Positions 37,457 through 50,001 are shown, counted from the first letter of the stretch. The stretch is 64,000 nucleotides of DNA from Tenrec ecaudatus (GCF_050624435.1 NC_134546.1:39511501-39575500), one strand, 5' to 3'. Notes: generated by a model not told the origin, from the letters alone. Translations and numbers: made by a program.

Positions 37457-38220
37457 CAGAAGCAACAAAGCCCACATGGAAGAAGCACACCAGCCTGTGC
37501 GATCACGAGGTGTCAAAATGATCAGGGATAAGGCATCATCATCATCATCATCAAAAAAAAATCTTACCATAGTGAATGAAGGGGGAAGTGCAGAGTGGAG
37601 ACCCAAAGCCCATTTATTGGCCACGGGAGATCCCCTCACAGAGGGGTCTAGGGGAGGAGATGAGTCAGTCAGGGCGCGATGTAGCACCAATGAAGAATAC
37701 AGCTTTCCTCCAGATCCTGGATGCTTCCCTCCCCCCCAACTACCATGATTCGAATTCTACCTTGCAGGACTGGATAGAGAGCAGAGGTTGTACACTGGTG
37801 CATATGGGAGCTGGAGGCACAGGGAATCCAGGGTGGATGATACCTTCTGGACCAGGGGTGTGAGGGGCAATACTGGGAGAGTAGAGGGTGAGTGGTTTGG
37901 AAAGAGGGAACTGATTACAAGGATCTACATGTGACCTCCTCCCTGGGGGATGGACAACATAAAAGGGGGTGAAGGGAGATGCCGGATAGGGCAAGATATG
38001 ACAACATAATGATCTATAAATTATCAAGGGCTCATGAGGGAGAGGGGTGCGGGGAGGGAGGGGAAAAAAGGACCTGACGCAAAGGGCTTAAGTGGAGAGC
38101 AAATGCTTCGAAAATGATCAGAGTAAAGAATGTACAGATGTGCTTTATACAATTGATGTATGTATATGTATGGATTGTGATAAGAGTTGTATGAGCCCCT
38201 AATAAAATGTTTTAAAAAAA
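37457..38220 (+). mobile_element. LINE 3'-end copy with 10-bp target duplication
   Basis: A sense copy of 764 bp ending in aataaaatgttttaaaaaaa, bounded by TGAAAAGACA at 37447-37456 and 38221-38230. A (TCA)n tract lies near 37537. It sits just downstream of the 36-kb minisatellite. Confidence 0.87.
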
Positions 38221-38427
38221 TGAAAAGACAGTGTGTCTGCCCTCAGTTTCCTGGCAGATGGGAGTGTCCCCAACTCGGAAGACCCCTTAAAGGGCAGCCC
38301 CATTGCCTGGAGGGGCAGGGGATGGAGGGGTGGAGCCTCATCCAGGCATGAGCGGACTCCTGGGATTGCTTTCCTCCCACAGGTGTGCTCCTAGACCTGC
38401 CACCAAGTGGAGGCTTGTATAAGCTAG

Positions 38428-38880
38428 TGCTAGTCCGGGTGGACTAGAGAAACAAATTCAAAGTCACTCGTGTGTGTAAGAACTTACATCAAAGAGCAAT
38501 TGCACATTAAGAAAACATCCCAGCCCAGTCCAGATCAAGTCCATAAGTCCAGTATTAGCCCACATGCCCGATTCCGGTCTATAAATTCCTCTTCAGACTC
38601 ATGCAGGCCAGTGGGTGGGAAGTCCTATGGATCCAGTGATGGTGGAGGTATCTCCAGGGCTCTGACTGCCATCCGTGAGGTTCCATGTGGCTTGTCAACA
38701 GGAATGTGTAGCAGAGGGAGTGTGTCCTGCCTCCAGGGTGGAAGAGATGAAGTTCCCAGAATCCACATGAGAAGGTCTCACCCACCAGGCGGGATCAATC
38801 AGGCTGTGACCTGAGTGACAGGCTTAAACTCCACCCCTTCACGCATTTGTCAAGTGGACATGAAATTGTGTAACGGCCAC
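38428..38880 (+). mobile_element. Solitary LTR, same family as 10.7 kb
   Basis: Opens tgctagtccgggtggactag and ends near gaaattgtgtaacggccac. It is shorter than the 10.7-kb copy because of internal deletions. Confidence 0.78.
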
Positions 38881-39171
38881 GGCGACCTTCTTTGTTCTCC
38901 GTTCAGGAGGCTGCATGCAGAGTGCGGGTCCAAGGAGGACACTCGCTCTCTGGGGCCGGGGTCTGGGGGAAGGGCCTTGTCTTGTTCAGCGTCTGTCCCT
39001 GGGCTCCTCGGGTGGGTTGGTGTCTCTCCCCCATGTTTGCTGGCTTCTTCTGCACCTTGTACATACCACACAGATGACCTGGGAGACACAGCCCCATGAA
39101 CACAGCAAAGACAGCCCATCCCCAAAGGGGATTCGAACCACTGGCGTCAAACCCCAAACTAGCATGCTTTT

Positions 39172-39318
39172 CAGTCCAGCCCATTCCCACCGGTCGCCCA
39201 GGAGGACAGAGAACTGCCCCCATCGGGTGCCTCAGCCTGTCTTAGACTGCTTTTCTCCCTCAGAAGCTGATGGGTTTGAGTTGCTGCCCAGCGCTTAACC
39301 CACTGTGCCACCAGGGAT
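39172..39318 (-). mobile_element. AfroSINE
   Basis: Antisense, gggtttgagttgctgcccag and cccactgtgccaccaggg at the 5' end. Confidence 0.78.
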
Positions 39319-40265
39319 GGTGGATTAGAATGTATCTCACACCTTCTGGCGGGCAGAGCCCCATCCCATCCAGGGAGCCATGGAAACATGCACCAGCAGA
39401 AATCCAGGGGAGGGCACACACGGGGAAGGGGTTTTCTAAATTCCCAGCACCTCCCCTCTGCCGACATTGCTCCCCATGGAGGTTTCTAAAGTGGGGGTCC
39501 CTCATGAGGCTGGAAGGGACCCCAGGTAGCAAGAGGAAGATGTCAAGCAGGCGGGAAACATGAGAAGATGTGCCTCAGAGCTCTGTGGGGGGCGGCATGT
39601 GACCCCCACGGCCGAGACCACCGGACGACTGCAGCCTGGTGGGTTCACGGACCCAGGACAGCCTCCATGGCTTGCTGAAGCCCATGAGGTGGCTTAGGAC
39701 ATCAGGGCCCCCGTCCAGAGGCACCCCCCACTCCTGGGAACCAACAGTGTGCTCTCATTTGCCCACACGCTCCCCTTTCCACTTCCTCTTGGGGATTTGG
39801 CAAGAAGTCAGTCCTTGTGGGCTTCTTTCAGAACAACGTTTCCCCCTCCAGAACCCTTAGGAACAAGTGTGTAACTCATGTGCTCAGGCCCCCAACACTC
39901 CAGTGACCTTTCACTGCAGACAAGGCCATTCTCTGATGGACGTGCAGCCCCAGGAGGAGCCTTGGCAGGAACAGAGCCCTTTAATGAAACCTGCCACTCC
40001 CACGGCCAGCCTTGTCACACATCTGTCAGCGCTGTCTCCTCCCAGCGCGGGGCACAGGCCAGGGCCATGTATTACGTGATCGCCATGCGCCTTTAGGCCC
40101 CTGCCTCTCATTGCCAAGCTACCCGGTCCCTGTTCTGAGTCTGGGACAGACAGACGGGCTGTGGGTGACAGCCGCAGAAGGCTCAGTGTCGGGAGGAGAG
40201 CAGAGAACAGTTAAGTTAGCAGCCAAGCAAAATAAACAAAACCCAAACCGATGACTAGCAAGTCA

Positions 40266-40444
40266 AGTTTTGATGCGTGGCCACCCTGTCGGGCAGACTA
40301 GAACCACCCCGTGGGATTCTGAGACTATCCAACTTTTCAGGAGCAGAAAGCCTCATCTTTCTTCCGCAGAGCGACTGCGGGTCTCAAACAGCTGACCTTG
40401 CGGTTAGCATCCCAACAAATAAACCACAGGCCACAGGAGCTCCC
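40266..40444 (-). mobile_element. AfroSINE
   Basis: Antisense, ctcaaacagctgaccttgcg then ggccacaggagctcc. Confidence 0.82.
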
Positions 40445-40514
40445 TGGAGCAGCAGGAAAGTCAAAACAGAACTGAAGAGAAATTGAATCTCCTCACAAAG
40501 ACCATGCTCTCACT

Positions 40515-40718
40515 GCTGGCAGGTGTGGCGTCAATTCTGACTCCCCGTGAGTCCAGGGGGTGGAGCAGAACTGCCAAAGAGGGTCTTTCTCCCAGGCTGT
40601 CATCTGCACAGAAGCAGAGCGATGACCGGGTCTCTCTCCCTCGGGACAGACAGGTGACCTCAAACCGCCAACCTCTGGGCTCCAGCAAGTGGGTGAACCT
40701 TGTGCCACCAGGCGCTTG
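40515..40718 (-). mobile_element. AfroSINE, diverged
   Basis: Antisense, ctcaaaccgccaacctctgg and cttgtgccaccaggcgctt. Confidence 0.75.
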
Positions 40719-40966
40719 GACTCTGTTGTGTCCGACAATCCCAGCTTTGGAGCCTGCCTTCATGGGGAAGATGCCCACCCGCCTTGTTTGTTGGGCCCTT
40801 CCAGGGATCCCCATGAAGCTAGCAGAAGTCAGTGAGGGGGCTCCCTCGGGCCTGGTTCGATCCCATCTGGCAGGGAGGAAGCTTGGGCACAGAGGACGGG
40901 AGGGAGCCTGCCCAAGTCCCTGGGCCATTCCCTCTCTTCAGAACCTGTCTGTTGCATTATTCCGAG

Positions 40967-41180
40967 GAGCCCTGGTGGTTAAGCGTTGGACTGTGAACAG
41001 CAAGGTCAGCAGATTGGAACCATCAATGGATCCTTGGAAGAAAGACGAGGCTCTCTGCTCCCGTGGAGAGTTACAGTCTCAGAAACCCACAGAGGTAGTC
41101 GTTCTGCCCTCTCCTATTGGGTTGAGGTACGTCAACACCGACTTGAGGGCCATGAGTTTGACTTGATTTGGTTTTGGGAG
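40967..41180 (+). mobile_element. AfroSINE, near full length
   Basis: ggagccctggtggttaagcg through agagttacagtctcagaaac to ggccatgagtttgacttga. Confidence 0.87.
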
Positions 41181-41736
41181 TGCACACACCAACTCTGGAG
41201 TGGGCAGGACACAGGCCAGAATGGGGAGATGGAAGTGACATCAAGTGTCAGCTCTGATGTGGTCACGGGCGCTTCCTTGCTGGGAGATCAGATGCACAGC
41301 CAGCTTCCCCCAGGGTCCCGTGGCCGGACAGCATGACTTTGCTTTAGCCGGAGCCCAGACGGCAGAAGCCATGACCTCTAACTCCTGCCCAGTGCCTGGG
41401 CCTCACTACCCCACCTTCCAAGAAGGTTCGGGGCTCATTGACTGTGGGCAGAACCCTCTGTGGGGCTTTGGACAGCCTGGCCTGGGCCACAAAGGGCCCC
41501 TGTGGACTGGCTGGGCTGGGACATGGTCCTCCCATCCAGAAACTTTCTTTAGGAGCTGGGCACTGCACCTCCTGAGTCCTGGCCCTCCACCTCTCCTCCC
41601 TTGCCCATCTTTCTCCTGAGCCCGTCTAAGCACACATGCCCTCCTCTCCTGGACACTCCACCCCTGCAGCAATACCCTCCAGCATTCCTGGCAGAGCTGA
41701 TCCCTGGGCCTTCTCCTTCAAAACCCCAGTTCCCGG

Positions 41737-42620
41737 GCATCAGGCATCAAAGAACAAAAAATCATATCAGTGTGTGCTCACCTTCCTGATATGATCACTG
41801 AAGACAAATGTGTGCGTAAGCAAATGTGAAGACAGCTGATGGTGCCCAGCCATCAAAAGACACAGCATCTGGGATCTTAAAGGTAAACAAGCGGCCAGCT
41901 AGCAGGGAGAAGCAACAAAGCCCACATGGAAAAAGCACACCAGCCTGTGTGACCATGAGGTGTCTAAGGGATCAGGTATCAAAAAAAAATCCTATCATTG
42001 TGAATGAGGGGGAGTGCAGAGTGGAGACCCAAAGTCCATCTGTAGTCAACTAGACATCCCCTTACAGAAGGGTCAAAGGAGAGGAGAAGAGCCAGTCACG
42101 GGTGCAGTGTAGTAACAATGAAACATACAACTTTCCTCTAGTTCCTAAATGCTTTCTCCCCACCACATCCCCACCTATCATGATCCCAATTCTATCTTAC
42201 AATCTGGCTAGACCAGAGGATGTATACTAGTACAGATGGGAATTGGAAACACAGGGAATCCAGGGCAGATGAACCCCTCGGGACCAATGGTGAGAGTGGC
42301 AATATCGGGAGGGTGGAGGGAAGGTAGGGTAGACAGGGGGAGCTGATTACAAAGATCTACATATAACCTCTTCCCTGGGGGACGGACAACAGAAAAGCGG
42401 GTGAAGGAAGGCGTTGGACAGTGTAACATATGACAAAATAATTTCTAAATTATCAAGAGTTCATGGGGGGTGGGAATGAGCTGATACTAAGGGCTCAAGT
42501 AGAAAGAAAATGTTTTAAGAATGATAATGGCAACATATGTACCAATGTCCTTGACACACTGGATGGATGGACAGACTGTGAGAAGAGTTGTATGAGCCCC
42601 CAGTAAAATGCTTTTTAAAA
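41737..42620 (+). mobile_element. LINE 3'-end copy
   Basis: A sense copy sharing long blocks with 37457-38220 (gaagcaacaaagcccacatg, tagaccagaggatgta) and ending gtaaaatgctttttaaaa. Related flanks cccagttccc (about 41726 and 42622) suggest a target duplication. Confidence 0.83.
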
Positions 42621-43254
42621 ACCCAGTTCCCCGAACCTTCTGGAAATGCCCCCTCCTTCCTGTTTTGTCAGACCACTAGGCAGAGAGGCCCTGAGGGGCT
42701 GGTGTCCTGCCTGTGGACACCACCTACCTGAGGCACCACACACCTGGGCCTTGAATGCCTACTTGTGTCCCCGTGAGAGAAAGACGAGCTGCAGGGCTGG
42801 GGTACAGATGTGGAGGGAGACCCCCTTGTCCTCAGTCACAAGCTGACTTTGGTCTGCCTGGCCCTTCCCTGGCCAAGTGGACTTGCCCGGGTCACACCCC
42901 GCCGCAGGCTCTCTGCCCTGGTGCCTGGAGCAGGGGGGACCCAGAGCTCATCGTGGCTGCTCAAGGGCCTGCAGTGGCCCCAAGCCCACCCGCGAGGCAA
43001 CACCGGAGCAGGGCTCCAGCCCTCGCACGCTTCTTCAGGAACCCCAGCAGAGGAACTTCCTGTGGACAAGTCAGGCTATCCTGGCACAGGCAGCAAACAG
43101 CAAGCAGGTCACCAACAGTCAGCCAGATGACAGGGTCCGACAGTCCCTAGTTCAAGAGATGTAAATTCCAATGGTGGGGCAAAGCAGGCCTTGAAGGAAC
43201 CTCAAATTATAGCAACACAGTCCACGGGTTAGGTATCCCACAGGTAGTGTAGCT

Positions 43255-43432
43255 TGCAAATTGAGGCACAGAACAAGCAAGGCAGCCACACACTGGTCCG
43301 ATGATCAAAGAGCAAGAGACGAGAAAGGCGAGGCTCACCGAACCATTTATCTCTCCGCCTTTCAATTAATCCCACATGTGTTTATCAGCCAGGCTGGCAC
43401 AATAAACTAACTGCCTCAATCCACCCCTTGCC
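43255..43432 (-). repeat. 3' LTR (shared part) and polypurine tract
   Basis: 43255-43418 aligns to the 5' LTR. The purine-rich AAGGGGTGGA lies just before the TGAGGCAG start, inside 43419-43432. To the left (43129-43254) the sequence no longer aligns well to the 5' LTR. Confidence 0.78.
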
Positions 43433-43860
43433 AACTTGGCACCTGTACACAATTCTTTAGCCATACATAATTTCTGGACATTAATAAAATCATACTTATA
43501 CTTAACATCAAACATATAAATGAAAACACACTGAGTTCAATTGTATCTGATATATCATACCTGAACAAAGGAAAGATATGCAATAAGCACATACAAAGAA
43601 AATACACTGACAATTACAAATCCCGCTTTTGCAATTGATCATGTGGTGTTAACTGATAGGTAAAACTACCTTTTCTACTACCCATTCAGTATTACCTTTG
43701 CCCTTAGCAAGCACCTCGGCTGGCTGTGGTTTTTTGCCTGGTGGGGTGACTCAGACTTTCATTCCTGAGGGGTCTGGGTCATTATAAGTCCTGTTAGGAT
43801 TGAGTTGCTGCAACTTACCATTTACTTTAATCACAGGGCATGGTAACACTAAGAGTCGGC

Positions 43861-44307
43861 CTATGGGATCTCCTGGATTCCAGAATATGCTTCTTTACCT
43901 CCATTATGTAGTACCAGTCCAATTTCTCCTTGGTAATCAGGACAATCACACCAGTCAGTACAGTGACACCCCTTCCTGACCTGTTGATCCAAAGGCATGA
44001 GAAGTCCAAAGTGGCCAGGGAGCATTCTCAGCTGCCAGTTCAGTGGAATCCGTGCTGTGTTTCCAGGTGGGAGAGTTCCTTTCTTCGGGACCAGGACCTC
44101 CAGGCCTGAGGAACACAGGGTTGCTGGGACAGGAAGCAACAATGCTGCAGGTGGATCACTAGGAGTAATAGTGAGTGGTGCCACTCCAGCTTCCACCCCT
44201 TGGTTCCTGGACCCATGAATTCTGGCTATTGGAGACACAGCACCATATATTGGCCGCTGGTTTAGAGCATATACAGCTTCCTGGAGAACACTGCCCCAGC
44301 CCCGCAA
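43861..44307 (-). pseudogene. Integrase C-terminus and dUTPase-like remnant
   Basis: A 148-codon frame opening with the ALNQRPIYG segment of the integrase end. It continues into a region with GHFGLLMPLD and a later LVLHNGG motif, matching the dUTPase domain that marks ERV-L pol. A neighbouring frame (43827-44009) continues it after a frameshift. Confidence 0.72.
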
Positions 44308-44403
44308 GTTGTTGCCACCTAGTTGGCGCTGTAATTGTGTCTTTAGGAGCCCATTCTATCGTTCTATCAAGCTGGCAGCTTCAGGATGATGAGGAACATG
44401 ATA

Positions 44404-44760
44404 TTACCAGTGGATTCCATGGGAATGGGCCCATTGCCGCACTGTATTTGCTGTAAAGTGAGTTCCTTGATCTGAAGCAATGATACGTGGGATGCCATGC
44501 CGGTGAATGAGGCATTCTGTAAGTCCACGAATAGTAGTTTTGGCAGAAGCATCACGTGCAGGGAAGGCAAATCCATATCCCGAGTAGGTGTCTATTCCAG
44601 TAAGAACAAAACACTGCCCCCTCCATGATGGAAGTTTTCCTATGTAATCAACCTGCCACCAAGTTGCTGGTTGATCTCCCCGAGGAATTGTCCCATATCT
44701 TGGACTTACTGTTGATTTCTGTTGCTGGCAAATGGGACACTCAGCAGTGGCAGTGGCCAA
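44404..44760 (-). pseudogene. Integrase remnant of the ERV-L provirus
   Basis: Shows the CPIC half of the HHCC zinc site and the first two acidic residues of the DDE core (in WWQVDYIG and IASDQGTHF). The segment with the third acidic residue would lie near 44310-44400, where the frame is broken. Confidence 0.83.
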
Positions 44761-44796
44761 GTCAGCCTTGGTGAGTGGAAGTCCATGTTGCTGTGC

Positions 44797-45842
44797 TTAT
44801 GCATAACCTCCATCCCTGCTGCCATGTCTACTTTGATTATGTGCCCATTGGGTGATAACAGGAGTGGCAGAGGAAAGAGGAGGACCAGTCTCCACAGTGC
44901 GTGTCATCTTATCCACTTGATTATTAAAGTCCTCCTCTTCAGGGGTAATCCTTTGGTGAGCGTTCACGTGAGACACAATAACCTTTACCTTCTTGGCCCA
45001 TTCAGTGAGGTCTATCCACATACCTCTTCCCCACACCTCCTTGTCACCAATTTTCCAATCATGGTCCTTCCAATTCCCTGACCATCCAGCCAAGCCATTA
45101 GCCACAGCCCATGAATCAGTATATAATCTCACATCTGGCCATTTTTCCTTATATGCAAACTGAACGGCCAGGTGCACTGCTCAAAGTTCTGCCCATTGGG
45201 AAGATTTCCCTTCACCACTGTCCTTTAGAGAGATCCCAGAAAGGGGCTGTAGTGCTGCTGCTGTCCACTTACGAGTGGTACCTGCATATCATGCAGGGCC
45301 ATCCATAAACGAAGCATGACTCTTTTGGTCTTCAGTTAATGTATGGTAAGGAACTCCCCAGGAGGCCATAGGTGCAGACTGGGAGAAAGGAGGCAATGTG
45401 ACAGGAGTGGAGACTGTGGGCTTTGGGCCACTTCTTCATGCAGCTTACTTGTTCCTTCAGGTCCTGCTTTGGTCTGATCTCATATATACCACTTCCATTT
45501 AACAATGGAGTGTTGCTGCGCATGTCCAACTTTATGATTACGTGGGTCAGACAACACCCACTTCATGATGGGTAGCTCAGGCCTCATGGTGACTTGGTGG
45601 CCCATGGTGAGGTGTTCAGTCTCCACCCAGGCCCAGTAACAGGCCAACAGCTGTTTTTCAAAGGGGGAGTAGTTGTCTGCAGAGGATGGCAGGACTTTAC
45701 TCCAAACTCCCAATGGTCTACGCTGTGATTCACCAATAGGGGTCTGCCAAAGACTCCACACCGCCTCTTTATCTACAACTGACACCTCTAGCACCATTGG
45801 GTCAGCTGGATCATATGGTCCCAGTGGCAAAGCAGCTTGCAC
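44797..45842 (-). pseudogene. RT connection and RNase H remnant
   Basis: 45480-45842 carries the connection domain and 44797-45177 the RNase H domain, with YTDSWAVANGL and a later HVNAHQ motif typical of retroviral RNase H. A stop-rich gap (45180-45480) divides them. Confidence 0.78.
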
Positions 45843-45905
45843 GGCAGCCTGAACTTGTTGAAGAGCCTTTTCTTGTTCTGGGCCCCACTCAAAAATGAAG
45901 GCTTT

Positions 45906-46623
45906 TCATGTCACTTGATAAATAGGTCGAAGTAGAACACCCAAGTAAGGAATATGTTGCCTCCAAAATCCGAAGAGGCCCACTAGGTGTTGAGCCTCCT
46001 TTTTAGTCATTGGGGGCACTAAATGAAATAGCTTATCCTTCACTTTAGTAGGAATATCTTGACATACCCCACACCACTGGACTCCTAGAAATTTTACTGA
46101 GGTGGAGGGTACCTGAATCTTCATTGGGTTAATTTCCCAAACTCTTATACGTAGATACTGTACCAAGGAATCTAGAGTCTTTGATACATCCTCCTTAGTG
46201 GGTCCAATCAGCATGATGTCATAAATATAATGGACCAGTGTGACACTTTGTGAAATAGACAGGTGGTCAAGGTCCCTTTGGACTAAATTATGGCACAGAC
46301 AGAAGAGTTGATGTGCCCCTGGGGGAGAGTTGTGAAAGTGTATTGTTGCCCCTGCCAGCTGAAGGCAAACTGCTTCTGGTGATCCTTTGAGACTGTATGG
46401 AGAAGAAGGCATTAGCCAGATCAATAGCTGCATACCATGTACCAGGAGAAGTATTAATTTGCTCAAGCAATGTGATCACATCTGGGACAGCAGCTGCAAT
46501 TGGAGTCACCACCTGGTTAAGTTTACAATAACCCACTGTCATTCTCCAGGATCCATCTGCCTTCTTTACAGGCCAAATAGGTGGGTTAAATAGAGATGTA
46601 GTAGGAATCACCACCGCCTGCAT
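45906..46623 (-). pseudogene. Reverse transcriptase remnant of the ERV-L provirus
   Basis: Two overlapping frames (46288-46623 and 45906-46466) carry palm and finger motifs, including IDLANAFFSI with the first catalytic Asp. The YxDD box reads Tyr-Ile-Tyr-Asp at 46218-46229, so one catalytic aspartate is lost. A frameshift lies near 46330-46460. Confidence 0.83.
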
Positions 46624-47385
46624 CTTTTTTTAACCAGTATTCTCTTTTATTTTATTTTGAATCATTTTATTGGGGGCTCATACTATTCTTATCACAATCC
46701 ATACATACATCCATTGTGTCAAGCAAACTTGTACATTTATGGCCATCATTTCTCAAAACATTTGCCTTCTACGTGAGCCCTTAATATCAGCTCCTCATTT
46801 TTTCCCTCCCTCCCCGCTCCCCTTCCCTCATGAACCCTTCATAATTCATAAATTATTATTTTGTTGTATCATACACTGTCTGATGTCTCCCCTCGCCCCC
46901 TTCACTGTTGTCTATCCCCCAGGGAGGAGGTTATACATAGATTATAATTGGTCCCCCTTTCCATCCCACATTCCCTCCACACTCCAGGCATCGCCACTCA
47001 CACCACTGGCCCTGAAGGGGTCATCTGTCCTGGATTCCCTGTGTTTCCAGTTCCTATCTGTACCAGTGTACATCCTCTGGTCTAGCCAGATTTGTAAGGT
47101 AGAATTGGGATCATGATAGTGGGGGAGGAAGCATTAAGAACTAGAGGAAAGTTATGTGTTTCATCATTGCTACCCTGCACCCTGGACTGGCTCATCTCCT
47201 CCCACAACCTTCAGTAAGGGGGTGTCCAGTTTCCCATCGATGCACTTTGAGTCTCCACTCTGCACTCATTCTCATTTACAATGATATCATTTTTTATTCT
47301 TTGATGCCTGATCCCTGATCCCTTCGACATCTCGTGGTCACACAGGCTGGTGTGCTCCCCCCACATCATTCAAGTCTTTTTTTTT
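46624..47385 (-). mobile_element. LINE 3'-end copy splitting the ERV pol region
   Basis: An antisense copy with its poly(A) end at the left, inserted between the protease and reverse transcriptase remnants of the ERV-L provirus. The right junction is odd: the 11-mer cattcaagtct occurs twice, on either side of a T15 tract (47369-47402). Confidence 0.8.
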
Positions 47386-47821
47386 TTTTTTCATTCAAGT
47401 CTTTGATGGCGGCACTGATCGCTGCAGTCCCTCCAGGAATGCGGTACTGCTTTTGGTTTACTATTTTCCTAGGCAATGGCAGTTCTAATGGTGTCCACTT
47501 GGCATTTCCTACCATGATAGCCCTTATTCCACATGTCAGGTATCCAGTATGGAGGTTCTGCCAGTTACTAAGTATGTCTATTCCAATGATGCATTCTGGA
47601 ACTGGGGAAATAACTACAGGATGGGTCTGGGGTCCCACTGGACCCACAGTGAGGCATACCTGAGCTAAAACTCCATTGATAACTTGACCTCCATAAGCCC
47701 CCACTCTGACTGGTGGGCCTTCGAAACACTTTGGGTCTCCTGGCACTGATGTCAGTTCCGAGCCAGTGTCGAGTAATCCCCCAAAAGTTTGATTATTTCC
47801 TTTCCCCCAATGAACAGTCAC
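47366..47821 (-). pseudogene. Protease remnant of the ERV-L provirus
   Basis: A retropepsin-like segment with the catalytic Asp-Thr-Gly triad at 47762-47770, preceded by LL and followed by a Ser, as in aspartic proteases. The frame runs into the LINE insertion, which separates it from the RT. Confidence 0.78.
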
Positions 47822-47961
47822 TCTTGTGAAAAGCCACAGGTCCCTTTGGGGAAGGTTAGAAGAAAGACTAACAGTGTAAACCTTCAGTGATGTAGCAGGG
47901 TCCTCCTTCCAAGGGACCCGGCCTCCCCCTCATTCAAGGGGCTGTGGGTCAGTAAACTGGC

Positions 47962-49432
47962 TCAGGTCTGAGAACTGATTGGGCAATCGTGACCGGCTAT
48001 TCTCTGTTCACCTGATCTACCATTCTTCCGCCTGTACAGATCACGTAAATATTTAGTAGGTTTCCCAACTATTTCATTCCTAGTGACACCGTGACTAAGT
48101 AGCCAACGCCATAATTCCACACGAGACAGTTTGCTTTGATTACTATGGAAACCTTGTTGTCTATTATAACCACACCCGCCCTGTCTCTGTTGATTCAGTG
48201 CTGACACCTGCCCTCTACCATCATGGGGACCAATCAGCCCAATCAGTGGGCAAATGTCGGAGTTCGCTTAGGGCAGTGTCCACTGTTAATCCTGGTGCAC
48301 ATAAAATAGCAATTGGAGGAAACTTCAGAGATGCTGGGGCCCACTTCACAAACGTGTTCCTTATGGTTGTGGTGAAGTGTATGTCCTCAGGTCACCCCCT
48401 TTTTGGGTCTATGGGAATATCCTGATAGATCCATTCCAACATACCAATTTCTCTAAGCTTTTGGATGCCTTCCTCTACAGTGTACCAAGGTAGGTCAGGT
48501 ACTTCAAGTTGGTCTAATCTAGGCTATCTGGCAGTCCATGCTTCAGCAAACCAAACAAATAAAGAATTAGATCCTCTCGACCTCTCTCGCAGAGACATTG
48601 AAAGAAGAGTCTGTGCTTAGGGGTCCCATATCCAGAAACTCAGACCGGTCTAATATTACATTTCATGCACCAGTATCCCACACCCTTAGTAACCATTCCC
48701 AGGGAGATTCCCCAGGCTTCTGCTTGTACGTATTTGAAAACGCAAGCAGATCTTGGTGAGTATAGAGCGCTTCTTCTTGGATAATCATCGCAACCTCATC
48801 TTTACGAGCTTTCTGAGACTTAATTTTAGTGACAGGTCTAGCAGAAATAATGGGTGGTGAGGGTGTTTCCCGGGTGCTCTCAGCAATATCTTGTAAGGCA
48901 TCTCCCTCAGGCAATGCTACTGATGCAGCCCCACCTGGCATTTCAGTTTGAACAGTTTGGCTAATCTGCTCAGGTGTGGATTGTGAATTAATACTTTCAG
49001 CTCTGAGGGGTGGAACTAACTATTGACTGGGGTGGGTCAATTGTTTCTAGGGACTCAATATCCTCCTTTTCTGGATCATCAGCCCATGTTCCCATCCCAT
49101 GTTTCAGGGTCCCAATATTTTTTGATTAATGCCCTCACTTTGGTATCAGACACTACTCTAGATCTGCAATTCAGCTGATGCTGTAATTCATCCACACGCA
49201 TAATGAGACTCGAGACCTGGTTCTCAGCTCTATTACTAGAGAAGAGAAGGCTCTCCTTTGTAGCACAGACAAAAGCTTTCAAAACTGTTCGTCTGCACCT
49301 GAGGCGTGCTCCTGAAGCTCTGAGACCATCCCTCTCCTCAATCACACTCCATTGTAAGGAGAACCAGCCAACCAGCTTCCCTATACTTGTCATCCTGACA
49401 AAACTCCGGGAAAATATCAAAGATACGATCAC
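47962..49432 (-). pseudogene. gag remnant of the ERV-L provirus
   Basis: Three open pieces in gag order: 49079-49432 (N-terminal region with an amphipathic segment), 48663-48941 (capsid-like, with WEWLLRVWD near the end) and 47962-48207 (basic C-terminal region rich in Gln, Arg and Tyr). Stops and frameshifts separate them. Assignment is by position between LTR and protease and by general similarity to ERV-L gag. Confidence 0.7.
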
Positions 49433-49620
49433 TCAGAGCCTCTCCTTCAACCAGTGGCGATACTGCAGATATTAGTTTTGCTATTTCACACTGTGGATTA
49501 GTAAAAGTAGCAGACTTAACTATGCTTTGGGCCGTTGAAGTAGCATTACTAGTGTTAAGACTAGTCAGGCTGGAGAGCCCATTTAAGAAGCCCGTATTTA
49601 TGATTTTATTTCTCTAGAAG

Positions 49621-49634
49621 CACTCCTGGAACCA
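49621..49634 (-). other. Primer-binding-site-like sequence
   Basis: The minus strand reads TGGTTCCAGGAGTG a few bases after the 5' LTR. It resembles the tRNA-Leu site used by ERV-L elements, with two mismatches in the 14 bp shown. Confidence 0.6.
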
Positions 49635-49639
49635 AAATA

Positions 49640-50001
49640 TGTTAGACAGGGTTCTCTAGAGAAACAAAACCAAATGCTAATAATTATATGTATATATTTA
49701 TACAGATAGATATGTAACACAGAAATAAACAGTTAAATTATAAAGCAGTACAAATGACTCAGTGCAACTCACTCTTATGAGGCAGCTGTGAGACACTGGC
49801 AGTCCTTCAAGTCTTGAGGGCCGCCGAGTAGTCTTCTTGCAAATTGAGGCACAGAGCAAGCAAGGCAGCCGCACACTGGTCCTATGCTAAATGAGCAAGA
49901 GACAAGCAAGGCGAAGCTCACCGAGACATTTATCCCTCCGCCCTTCAATTAACCCCACCTGTGTTTATCAGCCAGGTTGGCACAATAAACTAACTACCTC
50001 A
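49640..50001 (-). repeat. 5' LTR of the ERV-L provirus
   Basis: On the minus strand it starts TGAGGTAG and ends TAACA, the TG...CA ends expected of an LTR. Length is 362 bp. The half nearest 50001 is shared with the 3' LTR. Confidence 0.82.

Larger units (their letters stand above)
43129..50001 (-). mobile_element. ERV-L type (class III) endogenous provirus, decayed
   Basis: A minus-strand provirus of about 6.9 kb: 5' LTR at 49640-50001, tRNA-Leu-like primer site, gag, protease, RT, RNase H, integrase, a dUTPase-like domain, polypurine tract and 3' LTR. There is no room for env between the dUTPase region and the tract, as expected for ERV-L. The matched 164-bp parts of the two LTRs differ at about 17 positions, so it is an old insertion. 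CAGAT occurs just outside both edges (43124-43128, 50002-50006) as a candidate 5-bp duplication. Many stops and frameshifts, an altered RT active site and a LINE insertion make it inactive. Confidence 0.85.

Noticed and set aside
44722-45081. Plus-strand open frames across the provirus
   Set aside because: Pol domain motifs read on the minus strand; the plus-strand frames are antisense shadows.
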